Positions 18,325 through 27,358 of a stretch of 41,922 nucleotides of DNA are shown here, piece by piece. How positions within the stretch are numbered: position 1 is the first letter of the stretch; each line of letters begins with the position of its first letter. Made by a program: the position numbers and the translations under genes. Source of the stretch: Planctomycetota bacterium (lineage in GTDB: Bacteria > Planctomycetota > Planctomycetia > Planctomycetales > Planctomycetaceae). The notes under the pieces were generated by a model. That model was not told the DNA's origin, searched no databases, and saw nothing but the letters and a program-made list of their open reading frames with translations. The stretch covers positions 1-41,922 of the forward strand of contig JAQBWV010000026.1 of assembly GCA_027624335.1 (NCBI GenBank), given 5' to 3'.

Positions 18325-21300
18325 GTGCCACGCCGCGACGATCTCAAGAAGATTCTCATCATTGGTTCCGGCCCCATCTTGATCGGGCAGGCCTGCGAAT
18401 TCGACTACTCCGGTGCCCAGGCGTGTAAATCGCTCCGGGAAGAGGGGTACGAAGTCGTCCTGGTGAATTCGAATCCGGCCACAATCATGACCGACCCGGA
18501 CATGGCCGACAGGACCTATATCGAGCCGATCACCTGGCAGTACGTGCAGAAGATTCTGGAAGTCGAAAAACCCGACGCCGTCCTGCCGACACTTGGTGGT
18601 CAGACCGGTTTGAATACCGCGATGGAACTCGCTCGACGGGGAATTCTGAAGGACCTCGGCATTGAGCTGATCGGGGCTACGGAACACGTCATCGAGAAAG
18701 CTGAAGGTCGCGAATCCTTCAAGCGGGCCATGCTGTCGATCGGGATCGACGTCCCCCGAAGTCACACTGTTCACACGATGGAAGAGGCTCGCGCGGCGGT
18801 TAAAGACATCGGACTGCCGATCATTATTCGCCCGAGTTACACGCTGGGGGGTGTCGGCGGCGGTATCGCCTACAACAAGGACGAGTTCGAGGCAAAAGTC
18901 AAGACGGGACTCGCTCTGTCGCCAGTACATGAGATTCTGCTGGAAGAATCCATCATCGGCTGGAAAGAGTACGAAATGGAAGTGATGCGCGACGTTGCCG
19001 ACAACGTCGTCATTATTTGCTCGATCGAGAACTTTGATCCGATGGGCGTCCACACGGGCGACTCGATCACCGTCGCGCCGGCGCAGACGTTGACGGATAA
19101 GGAATATCAGCGACTTCGCGACGCGACGATTGCCTGCATGAGAGAAATCGGAGTCGAGACTGGCGGCTCGAACGTGCAGTTTGCCATTAACCCGAAAAAC
19201 GGTCGGATGGTGATTATCGAAATGAATCCGCGAGTCAGTCGCTCCAGCGCGCTCGCATCAAAGGCCACTGGGTTTCCGATTGCCAAGATCGCGGCCAAGC
19301 TGGCCGTCGGGTACAGACTCGACGAAATCAAGAACGATATCACACAGGAAACGCTCGCCTGCTTTGAACCGACGATTGACTACGTCGTCACAAAAATCCC
19401 GCGATGGACGTTCGAGAAGTTTCCAGAAGCTGATTCGACTTTGAATATTCAGATGAAGTCGGTTGGCGAAACGATGGCCATCGGACGCACCTTCAAAGAG
19501 TCTCTGCAGAAGGCACTACGTGGACTCGAGATCGGACATTTCGGTCTTGGAGGCGGTAAGAAAGATCTCTGGGGAACGGCGAAGCAGCCCAGTGAAGAGG
19601 AAATTGTAACGAAGCTTTCGATTCCGAATGATCAGCGGATTTTCTACATCCGTTACGCGATGAAATCAGGCAAGTCGGTTGAAGAAGTGCAGACGCTGAC
19701 GAACATCGACCCGTGGTTTCTCTGGCAGATGCGAGACATTCTCGATCTGGAAGAAGAGATCGTCTCGGCAGGCACTCTGGATACCGCCAGCGAAGATCTT
19801 CTGCGGCGAGCGAAGCAACATGGTTTTTCGGATCACCAGCTTGCGTTCTGGTGGGACACGACCGAAGGCACCGTGCGAGCTCATCGAAAAGGGCAGGGAA
19901 TCGAAGCCACTTTCAAGCAGGTCGACACGTGCGCGGCCGAGTTCGAGGCGCACACTCCGTATTACTACTCGACCTACGAGCAGGAAGACGAAACTCCGCC
20001 GAAAACTGACGGACGAAAGCGATACATGATTCTCGGCGGAGGTCCGAATCGGATCGGCCAGGGAATTGAATTCGACTATTGTTGCTGTCAGGCCGCGTTC
20101 GCCATGAAAGAACTTGGCCACGAGAGCATTATGGTCAACTCGAATCCGGAAACAGTGTCGACCGATTATGACACGTCAGACCTGCTGTTCTTCGAACCGC
20201 TGACCATCGAAGACGTGCTTAACATCTGTGACAGGCTGCAGCCGGACGGCGTGATCGTTCAGTTTGGCGGACAGACTCCTCTGAACCTGGCCAAAGGTCT
20301 GGAAGCTGCCGGTATCACGATTATCGGCACAAGTCCGGACATGATTGACGCCGCTGAAGATCGCGAGCGATTCCAGGCGATCCTCGAACAGGCCGATCTG
20401 ATGCAGCCGCCTAACGGGATCTCAATGAATCTTGAGGGGGCTCGAACTGTCGCCCACCGAATCGGATATCCCGTTCTCGTTCGCCCAAGTTACGTTCTCG
20501 GCGGACGCGCGATGGAAATCTGCTACGACGTCGAATCACTGACTCGGTACATGGCCGAAGCAGTCGACGTGTCTGCTGGTCATCCGATCCTGATCGACAA
20601 ATTTCTGGAAGACGCCATCGAAGTCGACGTTGACGCAGTGTCCGACGGCAGGACAACCGTCATCGGCGGAATCATGGAGCACATCGAAGAAGCAGGAGTC
20701 CATTCAGGAGACTCAGCGTGTGCTCTGCCTCCGCACACGCTGAACGAATTCGTCATCGATGGAATCCGGGAAGCAACGCATCGACTGGCGACTGCGCTGG
20801 GCGTTCGCGGTCTGATGAATATTCAGTTCGCGGTGAAGCAGGAAGGCTACGAGTCGACTATTTATGTTCTCGAAGTGAACCCGCGAGCGAGTCGGACGTC
20901 GCCGTTTGTTTCGAAGGCCACCGGTCGCTCGCTGGCGAAGATTGCGGCCAAGGTCATGGTCGGGGTTTCTCTGGAAGAGCAAGGTGTCACAGAAGAAATC
21001 TGGCCGGAATACACATCCGTCAAAGAGAGTGTTTTTCCCTTCAACCGATTCCTCGGCGTCGACATCGTCCTCGGCCCGGAAATGCGTTCAACCGGCGAAG
21101 TGATGGGAATCGACGAGTCCTTCCCGATAGCGTTCGCAAAGAGCCAGATCGGCGCTGGAGTCATGCTTCCGAGTGAAGGCACCGTCTTTATCTCGATGGC
21201 CAAAGCTCACAAATTCGAGATGGTCGAGCCCGCTCGCCGGTTGATCGAACTGGGATTCCGTCTTGTTGCAACATCAGGCACAGCGGCTGTGCTGAAAGAT

Positions 21301-21606
21301 GCCGGCGTCGAAGTTGAAGTCGTCCGCAAGTTAAAAGAGGGGCGACCGAATCTGCTTGACCTGATGGCGAACGACGAAATCCACTACATCTTCAACACAC
21401 CCAGTGGTAAAGGCGCTCGGACCGACGAGGGGAAAATTCGCGCGGCCGCAGTTGCCCACGGCGTTCCCTGCGTAACGACACTGCCCGGCTGTCTGGCAGT
21501 CGTCCAGGCCGTCGAGGCACTGTCGAAATCCCCGATGCCTCACGTCCGAGCCTTGCAGGACTGGATGCCCCGAGTTGCCGCCGCTCAAGACGCATCTGCT
21601 TCGTAG
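18325..21606 (+). CDS. carB: Carbamoyl-phosphate synthase large chain
   Basis: This is the large, ammonia-using subunit of carbamoyl-phosphate synthase, which supplies pyrimidine and arginine synthesis. I prefer GTG 18325 ([17 protein letters not shown]) because the family normally begins at this point, giving 1093 residues. In-frame ATG 18256 and TTG 18253 would add about 24 unrelated residues. The two homologous halves are visible. The first has [24 protein letters not shown] and [12 protein letters not shown]. The second has [30 protein letters not shown] and [11 protein letters not shown]. Each carries an ATP-grasp domain. The C-terminal MGS-like allosteric domain starts near [12 protein letters not shown]. 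The small subunit carA is not in the window. Confidence 0.97.
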   Translation: MPRRDDLKKILIIGSGPILIGQACEFDYSGAQACKSLREEGYEVVLVNSNPATIMTDPDMADRTYIEPITWQYVQKILEVEKPDAVLPTLGGQTGLNTAMELARRGILKDLGIELIGATEHVIEKAEGRESFKRAMLSIGIDVPRSHTVHTMEEARAAVKDIGLPIIIRPSYTLGGVGGGIAYNKDEFEAKVKTGLALSPVHEILLEESIIGWKEYEMEVMRDVADNVVIICSIENFDPMGVHTGDSITVAPAQTLTDKEYQRLRDATIACMREIGVETGGSNVQFAINPKNGRMVIIEMNPRVSRSSALASKATGFPIAKIAAKLAVGYRLDEIKNDITQETLACFEPTIDYVVTKIPRWTFEKFPEADSTLNIQMKSVGETMAIGRTFKESLQKALRGLEIGHFGLGGGKKDLWGTAKQPSEEEIVTKLSIPNDQRIFYIRYAMKSGKSVEEVQTLTNIDPWFLWQMRDILDLEEEIVSAGTLDTASEDLLRRAKQHGFSDHQLAFWWDTTEGTVRAHRKGQGIEATFKQVDTCAAEFEAHTPYYYSTYEQEDETPPKTDGRKRYMILGGGPNRIGQGIEFDYCCCQAAFAMKELGHESIMVNSNPETVSTDYDTSDLLFFEPLTIEDVLNICDRLQPDGVIVQFGGQTPLNLAKGLEAAGITIIGTSPDMIDAAEDRERFQAILEQADLMQPPNGISMNLEGARTVAHRIGYPVLVRPSYVLGGRAMEICYDVESLTRYMAEAVDVSAGHPILIDKFLEDAIEVDVDAVSDGRTTVIGGIMEHIEEAGVHSGDSACALPPHTLNEFVIDGIREATHRLATALGVRGLMNIQFAVKQEGYESTIYVLEVNPRASRTSPFVSKATGRSLAKIAAKVMVGVSLEEQGVTEEIWPEYTSVKESVFPFNRFLGVDIVLGPEMRSTGEVMGIDESFPIAFAKSQIGAGVMLPSEGTVFISMAKAHKFEMVEPARRLIELGFRLVATSGTAAVLKDAGVEVEVVRKLKEGRPNLLDLMANDEIHYIFNTPSGKGARTDEGKIRAAAVAHGVPCVTTLPGCLAVVQAVEALSKSPMPHVRALQDWMPRVAAAQDASAS

Positions 21607-21629
21607 TACGCGCCCAGACTCACGCGTTG

Positions 21630-21667
21630 ACAGGTGAGACGTAGTCGCACAGGTGAGACACAGTCGC
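21630..21667 (+). repeat. 19-bp tandem duplication downstream of carB
   Basis: Two adjacent 19-bp units (21630-21648 and 21649-21667) both read ACAGGTGAGAC-NN-AGTCGC and differ only in the two middle bases. They lie 24 bases past the carB stop. No function is visible. Confidence 0.8.
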
Positions 21668-21869
21668 ACGGTGCGACCGTCCAGGCGAAATGCACGCAGC
21701 CCGTGTTCCACAAGATCGACGAGGTTTCTCAAAAGCACGCCATCGCGCAATTAACCTGCCTCCTCAGCCTCACCGGCTGATTGGGAGCTGACAAACTTGA
21801 ACTTAGTACGCGTTCCGTGCCTGTGTCCCTCAACCGCAGATGGTTGGGCCAGCCAGGGCTGAACGTTCC

Positions 21870-22330
21870 GAATCGATCGTTACAACTTTCAACCGCTTTA
21901 ACCGGAATCGAAATCGTCCGATGAACCAATCGCAGATAGCATTCGCACTGTTTTTGGGTTTTGCACTGGCGGGGCCTCTCGCTGCCTCGTCCAGCGCGGA
22001 GCGAGGTTTGTCGAGCTGATTGATACAGGCTCGCCCGGGAACTGGGATGCTCACGCAGACATGATGTCTCACGTCGGGCTGGCAAAGAGCGTCGACCAGC
22101 CGATCGGCGCCTTGCTCAAAGACCTGAAACAAACCGACATGCGGGAAGACACGCTGGTTGTCTGGACAACGGAATTCGGTCGCACCCCTTTCAACAACAA
22201 CGCCGACGCCAAGGGCCGCGAACATCACCCCTGGGCATTCAGTTCGTGGCTCGCCGGCGGTGGAGTGAAGCCCGGCATCGTTCACGGAGCAACCGACGAA
22301 CACGGTCTGCGAAGACCGAAGGCCAATTGT
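21870..22330 (+). pseudogene. Second decayed DUF1501 remnant
   Basis: In one plus frame a C-terminal DUF1501 segment is clearly preserved: CLVQRGARFVELIDTG, NWDAHADMMSH, LVVWTTEFGRTPFNN, GREHHPWAFSSWLAGGG and GATDEHGLRR. Upstream the frame is open back to a TAA at about 21880 but its homology fades, and after about 22320 the expected family end is lost. Roughly two thirds of a normal DUF1501 gene is missing. The N-terminal ATG of the open frame (22061) lies inside the conserved domain, so no normal product can be made. Sequence divergence from the intact copy and from the first remnant suggests it came from a different DUF1501 subfamily (the exported cytochrome-cluster type). Confidence 0.72.
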
Positions 22331-22750
22331 TGCCTCACGTCACGAGCAGTGTCCGGCTATCTGGCTCGTGAATCCAATCGGAGGGGATCACTTCTCAAGC
22401 CCAGCTGTCACAGCCTGCCGATAGTATTCGTATTGCCAGGAAACGTGGGTTCATGATTTCCGGACTGAACCGGTCAACAATCACGTCGCTGAGGAGTTCC
22501 TGTATCGAGTCAGACATTCCTCTTTACCCAGTCAGATAATTCTCCGGCTGAGTATTCCAACGTCGTTTGCCTGGAATTGGAGCACGCAAACAGGCAAATA
22601 AGCAGATTCAATGACAAGCGGCTGATTCATCGTCGTTTCTGTGGACCGCAGTCGCAGCACGCCACGAAAGAATCACGACGGATGATCATGAGAAATCTTC
22701 ATTGACTGAGGAGACGCGGTGGTAATCACACTGATCGGTCAAGTTTGTTA
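22331..22750. other. Non-coding stretch before the FixJ-type regulator
   Basis: This stretch of about 420 bases holds no gene that I can support. A TTGACT at 22703-22708 could be a -35 element, but no good -10 sits at 17 bases. Confidence 0.4.
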
Positions 22751-22764
22751 CGGGTAGTTACCCG
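22751..22764 (+). promoter_or_regulatory. Perfect dyad CGGGTA-GT-TACCCG, probable operator
   Basis: The 14-base sequence is a perfect inverted repeat (6-bp arms, 2-bp centre) 64 bases before the ATG of the response regulator at 22829. LuxR/FixJ-type HTH dimers bind dyads of this kind, so an autoregulatory site is plausible. This is inference from position and symmetry. Confidence 0.5.
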
Positions 22765-22828
22765 CATGGACCGCGAGGGGAAGTTGCCGGATTCGGTGTC
22801 ACTCGCAGGAGTCAGGAGTAATTGGGCC

Positions 22829-23473
22829 ATGGACGCAAATGCTGAATTTATCGTCAACATTGTCGATGACGACTGCGGTTCACGGGAGTCGATCGCGGCG
22901 CTGGCGAACAGTCTGAAGTTTGCAACGCGACTGTTTGCTTCGGCACAGGACTTTCTTGACTCCTATGGTGGCGAGCGAGGTTGCGTCATCACTGATCTGC
23001 GAATGCCAGAGATGAGTGGTCTGGATTTGCTGAAAGCACTGAATGATCTCGATTGGAGTATTCCCGTGATTGTGGTTTCGGGCTTTGCTGAAACGTCAGT
23101 TGTCGTCGAGGCGATGCAGCGCGGGGCCGTCACATTTCTGGAGAAGCCGTACAGTGGCAATGACCTGTGGAACGTCCTGCGAGCAGCTGTGAAGCACGAC
23201 GATGAGTTCCGATGTGAATCTGAAGAACGCCGTGCGATCGCTTCCCGATTAGCCGAGCTCAATGCTGACGAGCAGTCGGTGATGGAATTACTGGTCGACG
23301 GCCAGTCGAATAAATTTATTGCCTTGCACCTGGGGCTGGGTCTGCGGACGGTAGAATCGAAGCGTCACTCGGTATTGCAGACGATGCAGGTCGATTCAAT
23401 CGCGAAACTCGTGCAGGACGTGATGATCACGACCCGAGGTCGGCGGCCATTGAAATTCCCGAGCCACAGGTGA
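22829..23473 (+). CDS. FixJ/NarL-type response regulator (REC + LuxR HTH)
   Basis: The 214-residue product starts at ATG 22829, with an AGGAG 10 bases upstream; the longer in-frame start at 22745 lacks such support and would run through the dyad operator. The receiver domain (about 8-120) has the acidic pocket VDDDC, phospho-acceptor Asp56 in VITDLRMPEMSG, a Ser/Thr in VVSGFAE and the Lys in FLEKPYSG. The LuxR-type HTH (about 148-210) includes NKFIALHLGLGLRTVESKR as recognition helix region, with ADE in place of the usual TxRE at its start. The REC domain follows the FixJ pattern. No partner kinase is fused. The four-gene Amt/kinase cluster starts 450 bases downstream on the same strand, so cross-talk is likely but unproven. 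Confidence 0.9.
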   Translation: MDANAEFIVNIVDDDCGSRESIAALANSLKFATRLFASAQDFLDSYGGERGCVITDLRMPEMSGLDLLKALNDLDWSIPVIVVSGFAETSVVVEAMQRGAVTFLEKPYSGNDLWNVLRAAVKHDDEFRCESEERRAIASRLAELNADEQSVMELLVDGQSNKFIALHLGLGLRTVESKRHSVLQTMQVDSIAKLVQDVMITTRGRRPLKFPSHR

Positions 23474-23919
23474 CTCCTGACGGATTCCCGGAGTTGTTGA
23501 CGGAATGCTTCACGCCCACAGCAACTCGCTTCTCCGCGATACCGGCAAGCACTGCAGAGCGAGTCTGAAAGACGCCGCCGTGCGTGGGTGAATGTCAGCG
23601 GGCAACAGCAACTCGGATTCCGCCGGTCGTTGGATTGCAACGCTCTTGCCGAGTACCCCAACGCGTGAGGGCCGCCCCTCAACTGCACTTCACAGCGTGA
23701 GGTGTCCAGCCCATTTGCTGTGAACATGCCCTGCGTCGACGCGGGCAGCCGCCGAAATTAGCGGTCAGGCGTTGCCGTCCCTCGTCGATTCGTGTGGCAA
23801 TCTTTGTGCAACTAGCCGTTTCACACCAATCCGACTGAGGCACTTGTCAGTCATCGGTGACTCGCGTGTCGCGGATGCTTCGGCCTAAGTGGAAATCGAT
23901 GAGACATGAGGTAAACCGC
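23474..23919. other. Intergenic region upstream of the Amt-type gene
   Basis: This 446-base gap has no supported gene. Its right end holds the possible sigma-54 promoter listed at 23795-23810. A short ORF on the minus strand (23365-23727) is a shadow with no family features. Confidence 0.5.
23795..23810 (+). promoter_or_regulatory. Possible sigma-54 (-24/-12) promoter
   Basis: TGGCAATCTTTGTGCA has GG and GC dinucleotides separated by exactly 10 bases, as required for RpoN promoters, and matches 9 of the 10 best-conserved positions (TGGCA and nTGCA; consensus TTGCA). It is 110 bases before the Amt-type start, where nitrogen control would make sense. A chance match cannot be excluded. Confidence 0.35.
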
Positions 23920-25524
23920 ATGACTGAAACCACAACAGCGATCGACGCGATGTGGGTGCTTGGCTGCACGGCCGCCGTCTTCCTGATGCAGGCGGGTTTC
24001 TGCTGCCTGGAGACCGGCCTGGTGCGTGCGAAGAACAGCGTTAATGTCGCGATTAAGAACCTGGTCGACATTTGTGTGTCAGCGTGTGTCTTCTGGCTGG
24101 TTGGTTTCGGAATCATGTTCGGAGCGAGTTCGGCGGGTTGGTACGGAACATCCGGATTCTGTTTTGAATCAGTGTCGGTTTCCGATTCCGTTTTCTTTCT
24201 GTTTCAAGTCGCTTTCTGTGGAACGGCAACAACGATCGTATCCGGCGCCGTCGCAGAGCGCATGAAGTTCTCCGGTTACATCCTTGTCACGCTGCTCATC
24301 AGCGGGTTGATCTATCCCGTTAGTGGGCACTGGGCATGGGGTGGGCTGATGTCCGGCGACGCGTCCGGCTGGCTCGCACGAATGGGTTACATCGACTTCG
24401 CTGGTTCGAGCGTTGTTCACGCGGTCGGTGGCTCGGTGGCGCTGGCCGCAATTCTGATCATTGGCCCGAGACGGGGACGATTCGACGGCGATCCGAAGTT
24501 GTTTCACGGCCACAACCTGCCGATGTCTGCGATCGGAGTTCTGCTTCTCTGGGTCGGCTGGTTCGGCTTCAATGGCGGTAGCACGCTGGCGATGACGGAT
24601 CTGGTACCGCAGATCCTGATTAACACCGGGCTGGCAGCAGCGGCTGGTGGTATTGGAACGCTGGCAGTCGTGTGGTTGCTGACGCGACGGGCTGATGTGT
24701 ACGCCGTGCAGAACGGTATCCTCGCAGGACTGGTGTCAGTCACAGCCTGCTGTCACGTAATCGGGCCTGAATCGGCAATACTGATCGGGATGATTGGAGG
24801 CTGGATCGCTGCGGCCGCCACGCGATTGCTGGAACGGCTGCAACTCGATGACGTTGTCGGTGCCGTTCCAGTTCATCTGGGGGCCGGAATCTGGGGAGTG
24901 CTGGCAGTCGCAATGTTCGGGACTCAGTCGGAACTCCTGGAAGTGAGCCGCTGGGATCAGTTTCTCGTGCAGTTACTCGGTATCACTTCGATTGTCGGCT
25001 GGGCCTTCACATCCGGATTCGGATTACTTTGGCTGGTCGACCAGTTGGTTCCATTGCGGGTGAGTGCAGAAGACGAACGAGTGGGATTGAACGTTAGCGA
25101 GCACGACGCCAGCTATGAGTTGCTGGACCTGCTCACCGAAATGGAATTGCACTGTCAGTCGGGCGATTTCTCACATCCGACAACGATCACGTCGGAGACG
25201 GAAGTCGGTCAAATTGCCGCTCAATACAACCGCGTTCTGCAGGCGGTGAATGACGATCGCGCGAGTCTTATCAAAGCGAACGAGCACATTCTGGAATCCG
25301 GCAACCATGTTGCCGTCATGCACCGACAACTGCAGGAGAAAGTTACGGAACTGGAAGAATTCAACGGTTGCTCCGTCGGTCGTGAATTACGAATGATCGA
25401 GCTGAAGCTCGAGGTCAATGAACTGGCTGAAAAGCTCGGTCTGGAACCTCAATACGACGTCGTGTTCGACAATGAGTTCGACGGCGCCTCGCGGGAGCAG
25501 GAGAGAGAGGCCAGTCATGTCTGA
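23920..25524 (+). CDS. Ammonium transporter (Amt)-type membrane sensor with HAMP-like/coiled-coil tail
   Basis: The 534-residue product starts at ATG 23920 with a GAGG 8 bases upstream. Residues 1-400 form an Amt/MEP/Rh channel of about 11 helices. Family motifs present include MQAGFCCLETGLVRAKNSVNVAIKN split over residues 22-50, FQVAFCGTATTIVSGAVAER, Asp in YIDFAG, and both pore histidines: His167 (SSVVHAVGG) and His319 (VPVHLGAGIWG). After the last helix a hinge (GLNVSEHDASYELLD) leads into a HAMP-like segment with GDFSHP and EVGQIAAQYNRVL, then a coiled coil (about 445-510). There is no kinase, GGDEF or PAS output domain. It overlaps the next gene by 8 bases. A transport role is possible; a sensing role fits better. 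Confidence 0.9.
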   Translation: MTETTTAIDAMWVLGCTAAVFLMQAGFCCLETGLVRAKNSVNVAIKNLVDICVSACVFWLVGFGIMFGASSAGWYGTSGFCFESVSVSDSVFFLFQVAFCGTATTIVSGAVAERMKFSGYILVTLLISGLIYPVSGHWAWGGLMSGDASGWLARMGYIDFAGSSVVHAVGGSVALAAILIIGPRRGRFDGDPKLFHGHNLPMSAIGVLLLWVGWFGFNGGSTLAMTDLVPQILINTGLAAAAGGIGTLAVVWLLTRRADVYAVQNGILAGLVSVTACCHVIGPESAILIGMIGGWIAAAATRLLERLQLDDVVGAVPVHLGAGIWGVLAVAMFGTQSELLEVSRWDQFLVQLLGITSIVGWAFTSGFGLLWLVDQLVPLRVSAEDERVGLNVSEHDASYELLDLLTEMELHCQSGDFSHPTTITSETEVGQIAAQYNRVLQAVNDDRASLIKANEHILESGNHVAVMHRQLQEKVTELEEFNGCSVGRELRMIELKLEVNELAEKLGLEPQYDVVFDNEFDGASREQEREASHV

Positions 25525-27358
25525 CACGACTCGGAACACGATCGCGCGTGTTCGAGACGTTCTGTCGCAGATACACCCAGTCGCGACCGACTGGGCGTGT
25601 CGCCGCACGGGACGCGTAATGTTGCTGGCGGGTGCGATCGCTTTCGCACTTGTGTACTGGCAGTTGTCGCAAATCACTCGTGATCTCGTCCAGAACACAG
25701 CAGTACGGACTGCCGAGTTCTACAGCACTTCGCTGCAAACCTTCCGGACATTGTACATGTCGGAAGTGGTCGTACGGGCAAAGACGCATGGCATGCAGAT
25801 CCGACACGACTACAAAGACAGAGATGACGCCATCCCACTGCCTGCCACACTCAACATCCTGCTGGCGAACCAGATCGGCGAGGAAGAACACCGGACATCT
25901 GCGCGCTTCTATAACGCTTTCAGTCTGCCTGGTCGTGATGCCGATGAACCGGAAACTCCGTTCGAACATGCAGCTCGCGCAGCATTGGCGGCGATTCCGG
26001 ACAAGCCGTTCTATCGCTTCGAAGAAACCGCGGAAGGCGATGTTCTTCATTACGCAATCAGTGACCGTGTGCAGGCCAGTTGTGTTTCCTGCCACCAGAA
26101 CGGGGACCCGCGAAATGCAGAATTCCGCTGGCGGGAAGGGGACGTATGGGGTGTGGTGCATGTCTCAGTACCCGTCGACGATTCGGTAAGTCACCTGAAC
26201 GCCGACATCCGCCACTTGTGCCTCCTCGTAATCGGATCAGGCGGCGCGGGAATCTTCGGCGTCGTACTCGTGTTGCGGAAACTGAGGAGTGACGCCGATC
26301 GCATGGCGGCCAGCAATCGGTTGCTGGCCGAACAGAAGTCCGGCCTGGTTCACGCTCAGCAGCGTCTTGTGGAAGCCAACGAATCCATCCGGAAACGCGC
26401 CGTAGAGCAGCAGCAGATGCAGCTCGCGGCGATCAACATCTTGAAGGATACAGCTCGCGGCCGGCAACAGCTGGAACAGACCAACCAGCAACTCGCCAGT
26501 CTCCAGAATGAGCATCTGGAAACGGCGCGTCGGGCGGGCATGGCGGAAGTGGCAACTGGCGTGCTGCACAACGTCGGCAACGTGCTCAACAGCGTCAACG
26601 TCTCGGCGAATCTGCTGACGGACCGGCTGATCACAAATCGCATCGACAACCTGCGGAAGGCGGTGTTGATGCTGGAGGAACATTCCGACGACCCGGGCTC
26701 GTTTCTGACGTGCGATGAAAAAGGCCGCCGCCTGCCTGCCTATCTGCGTCGGCTTTCGGACAGCCTTACTGAAGATCGCGAATTCATGCAGGCCGAAGTC
26801 AGGTCGCTTGGAGAGAAGATTGACCACATCAAAGAGGTCGTCAAGGTGCAACAGTCATTCGCCACGTACAGCGGACATCTTGAACTCGTCGCGCTGTCGG
26901 AACTGGTAGAGGTAGCCGTGAAGGTGAACGAGGCCAGTCTCGGGAAGCATAGGGTCGAGATTCAATGTGATTTTGACGACACGCCCATGATTCAGACGGA
27001 CAGGCACAGGGTTCTGCAAATCCTCGTCAATCTCATTGGCAACGCAAAGAACGCGATCAACGAACACGACGGCGACGTTCGGCGAATCACAATTCGTACG
27101 AAACAAGTGAAAGACAGTCAGGTTCGAATTGAGGTCTGTGATACCGGTAAAGGGATTGTTTCGGAAAATCTCGATCGCATCTTCGGCCACGGATTCACGA
27201 CGCGCAGTGATGGTCATGGATTCGGGCTACACAGCAGTGCCAATGCTGCCAACGGACTCGGCGGATCACTGACAGTCACGAGCGACGGACCCGGCTGCGG
27301 AGCGACTTTTACACTTCAATTGCCGATTGGTCGGGAGGCAGCATGCCACAAGTCATAG
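25517..27358 (+). CDS. Membrane histidine kinase with CxxCH heme-type (Tll0287/DUF3365-like) sensor domain
   Basis: I start this 613-residue protein at ATG 25517, which overlaps the Amt stop; a GAGAGAGAGG precedes it. TM1 is at about 34-52 and TM2 at about 232-254. Between them lies an extracytoplasmic domain (about 55-230) ending CVSCHQNGD (Cys189, Cys192, His193) followed by GDVWGVVHVSVPVDD. This is the Tll0287/DUF3365 pattern that binds c-type heme. A coiled coil (about 262-335) leads to an atypical H-box GVLHNVGNVLNSVNV with His351. The HATPase domain has NLIGNAKNAI (N box), DTGKGI and GHGFGLH. It would read redox state or gas ligands at the heme and phosphorylate a regulator. It has no receiver of its own. 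Confidence 0.9.
   Translation: MSDTTRNTIARVRDVLSQIHPVATDWACRRTGRVMLLAGAIAFALVYWQLSQITRDLVQNTAVRTAEFYSTSLQTFRTLYMSEVVVRAKTHGMQIRHDYKDRDDAIPLPATLNILLANQIGEEEHRTSARFYNAFSLPGRDADEPETPFEHAARAALAAIPDKPFYRFEETAEGDVLHYAISDRVQASCVSCHQNGDPRNAEFRWREGDVWGVVHVSVPVDDSVSHLNADIRHLCLLVIGSGGAGIFGVVLVLRKLRSDADRMAASNRLLAEQKSGLVHAQQRLVEANESIRKRAVEQQQMQLAAINILKDTARGRQQLEQTNQQLASLQNEHLETARRAGMAEVATGVLHNVGNVLNSVNVSANLLTDRLITNRIDNLRKAVLMLEEHSDDPGSFLTCDEKGRRLPAYLRRLSDSLTEDREFMQAEVRSLGEKIDHIKEVVKVQQSFATYSGHLELVALSELVEVAVKVNEASLGKHRVEIQCDFDDTPMIQTDRHRVLQILVNLIGNAKNAINEHDGDVRRITIRTKQVKDSQVRIEVCDTGKGIVSENLDRIFGHGFTTRSDGHGFGLHSSANAANGLGGSLTVTSDGPGCGATFTLQLPIGREAACHKS

Noticed and set aside
21921-22019. Short frame beginning MNQSQIAFALFLGFALAGPLAAS that looks like a signal peptide
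   Set aside because: It ends after 32 residues, and the overlapping frame carries DUF1501 homology through the same bases, so it is probably a coincidence of frames.
25418-25516. Upstream extension of the heme kinase
   Set aside because: It lies wholly inside the Amt gene in another frame; ATG 25517 has a purine-rich RBS and a normal N-terminus.
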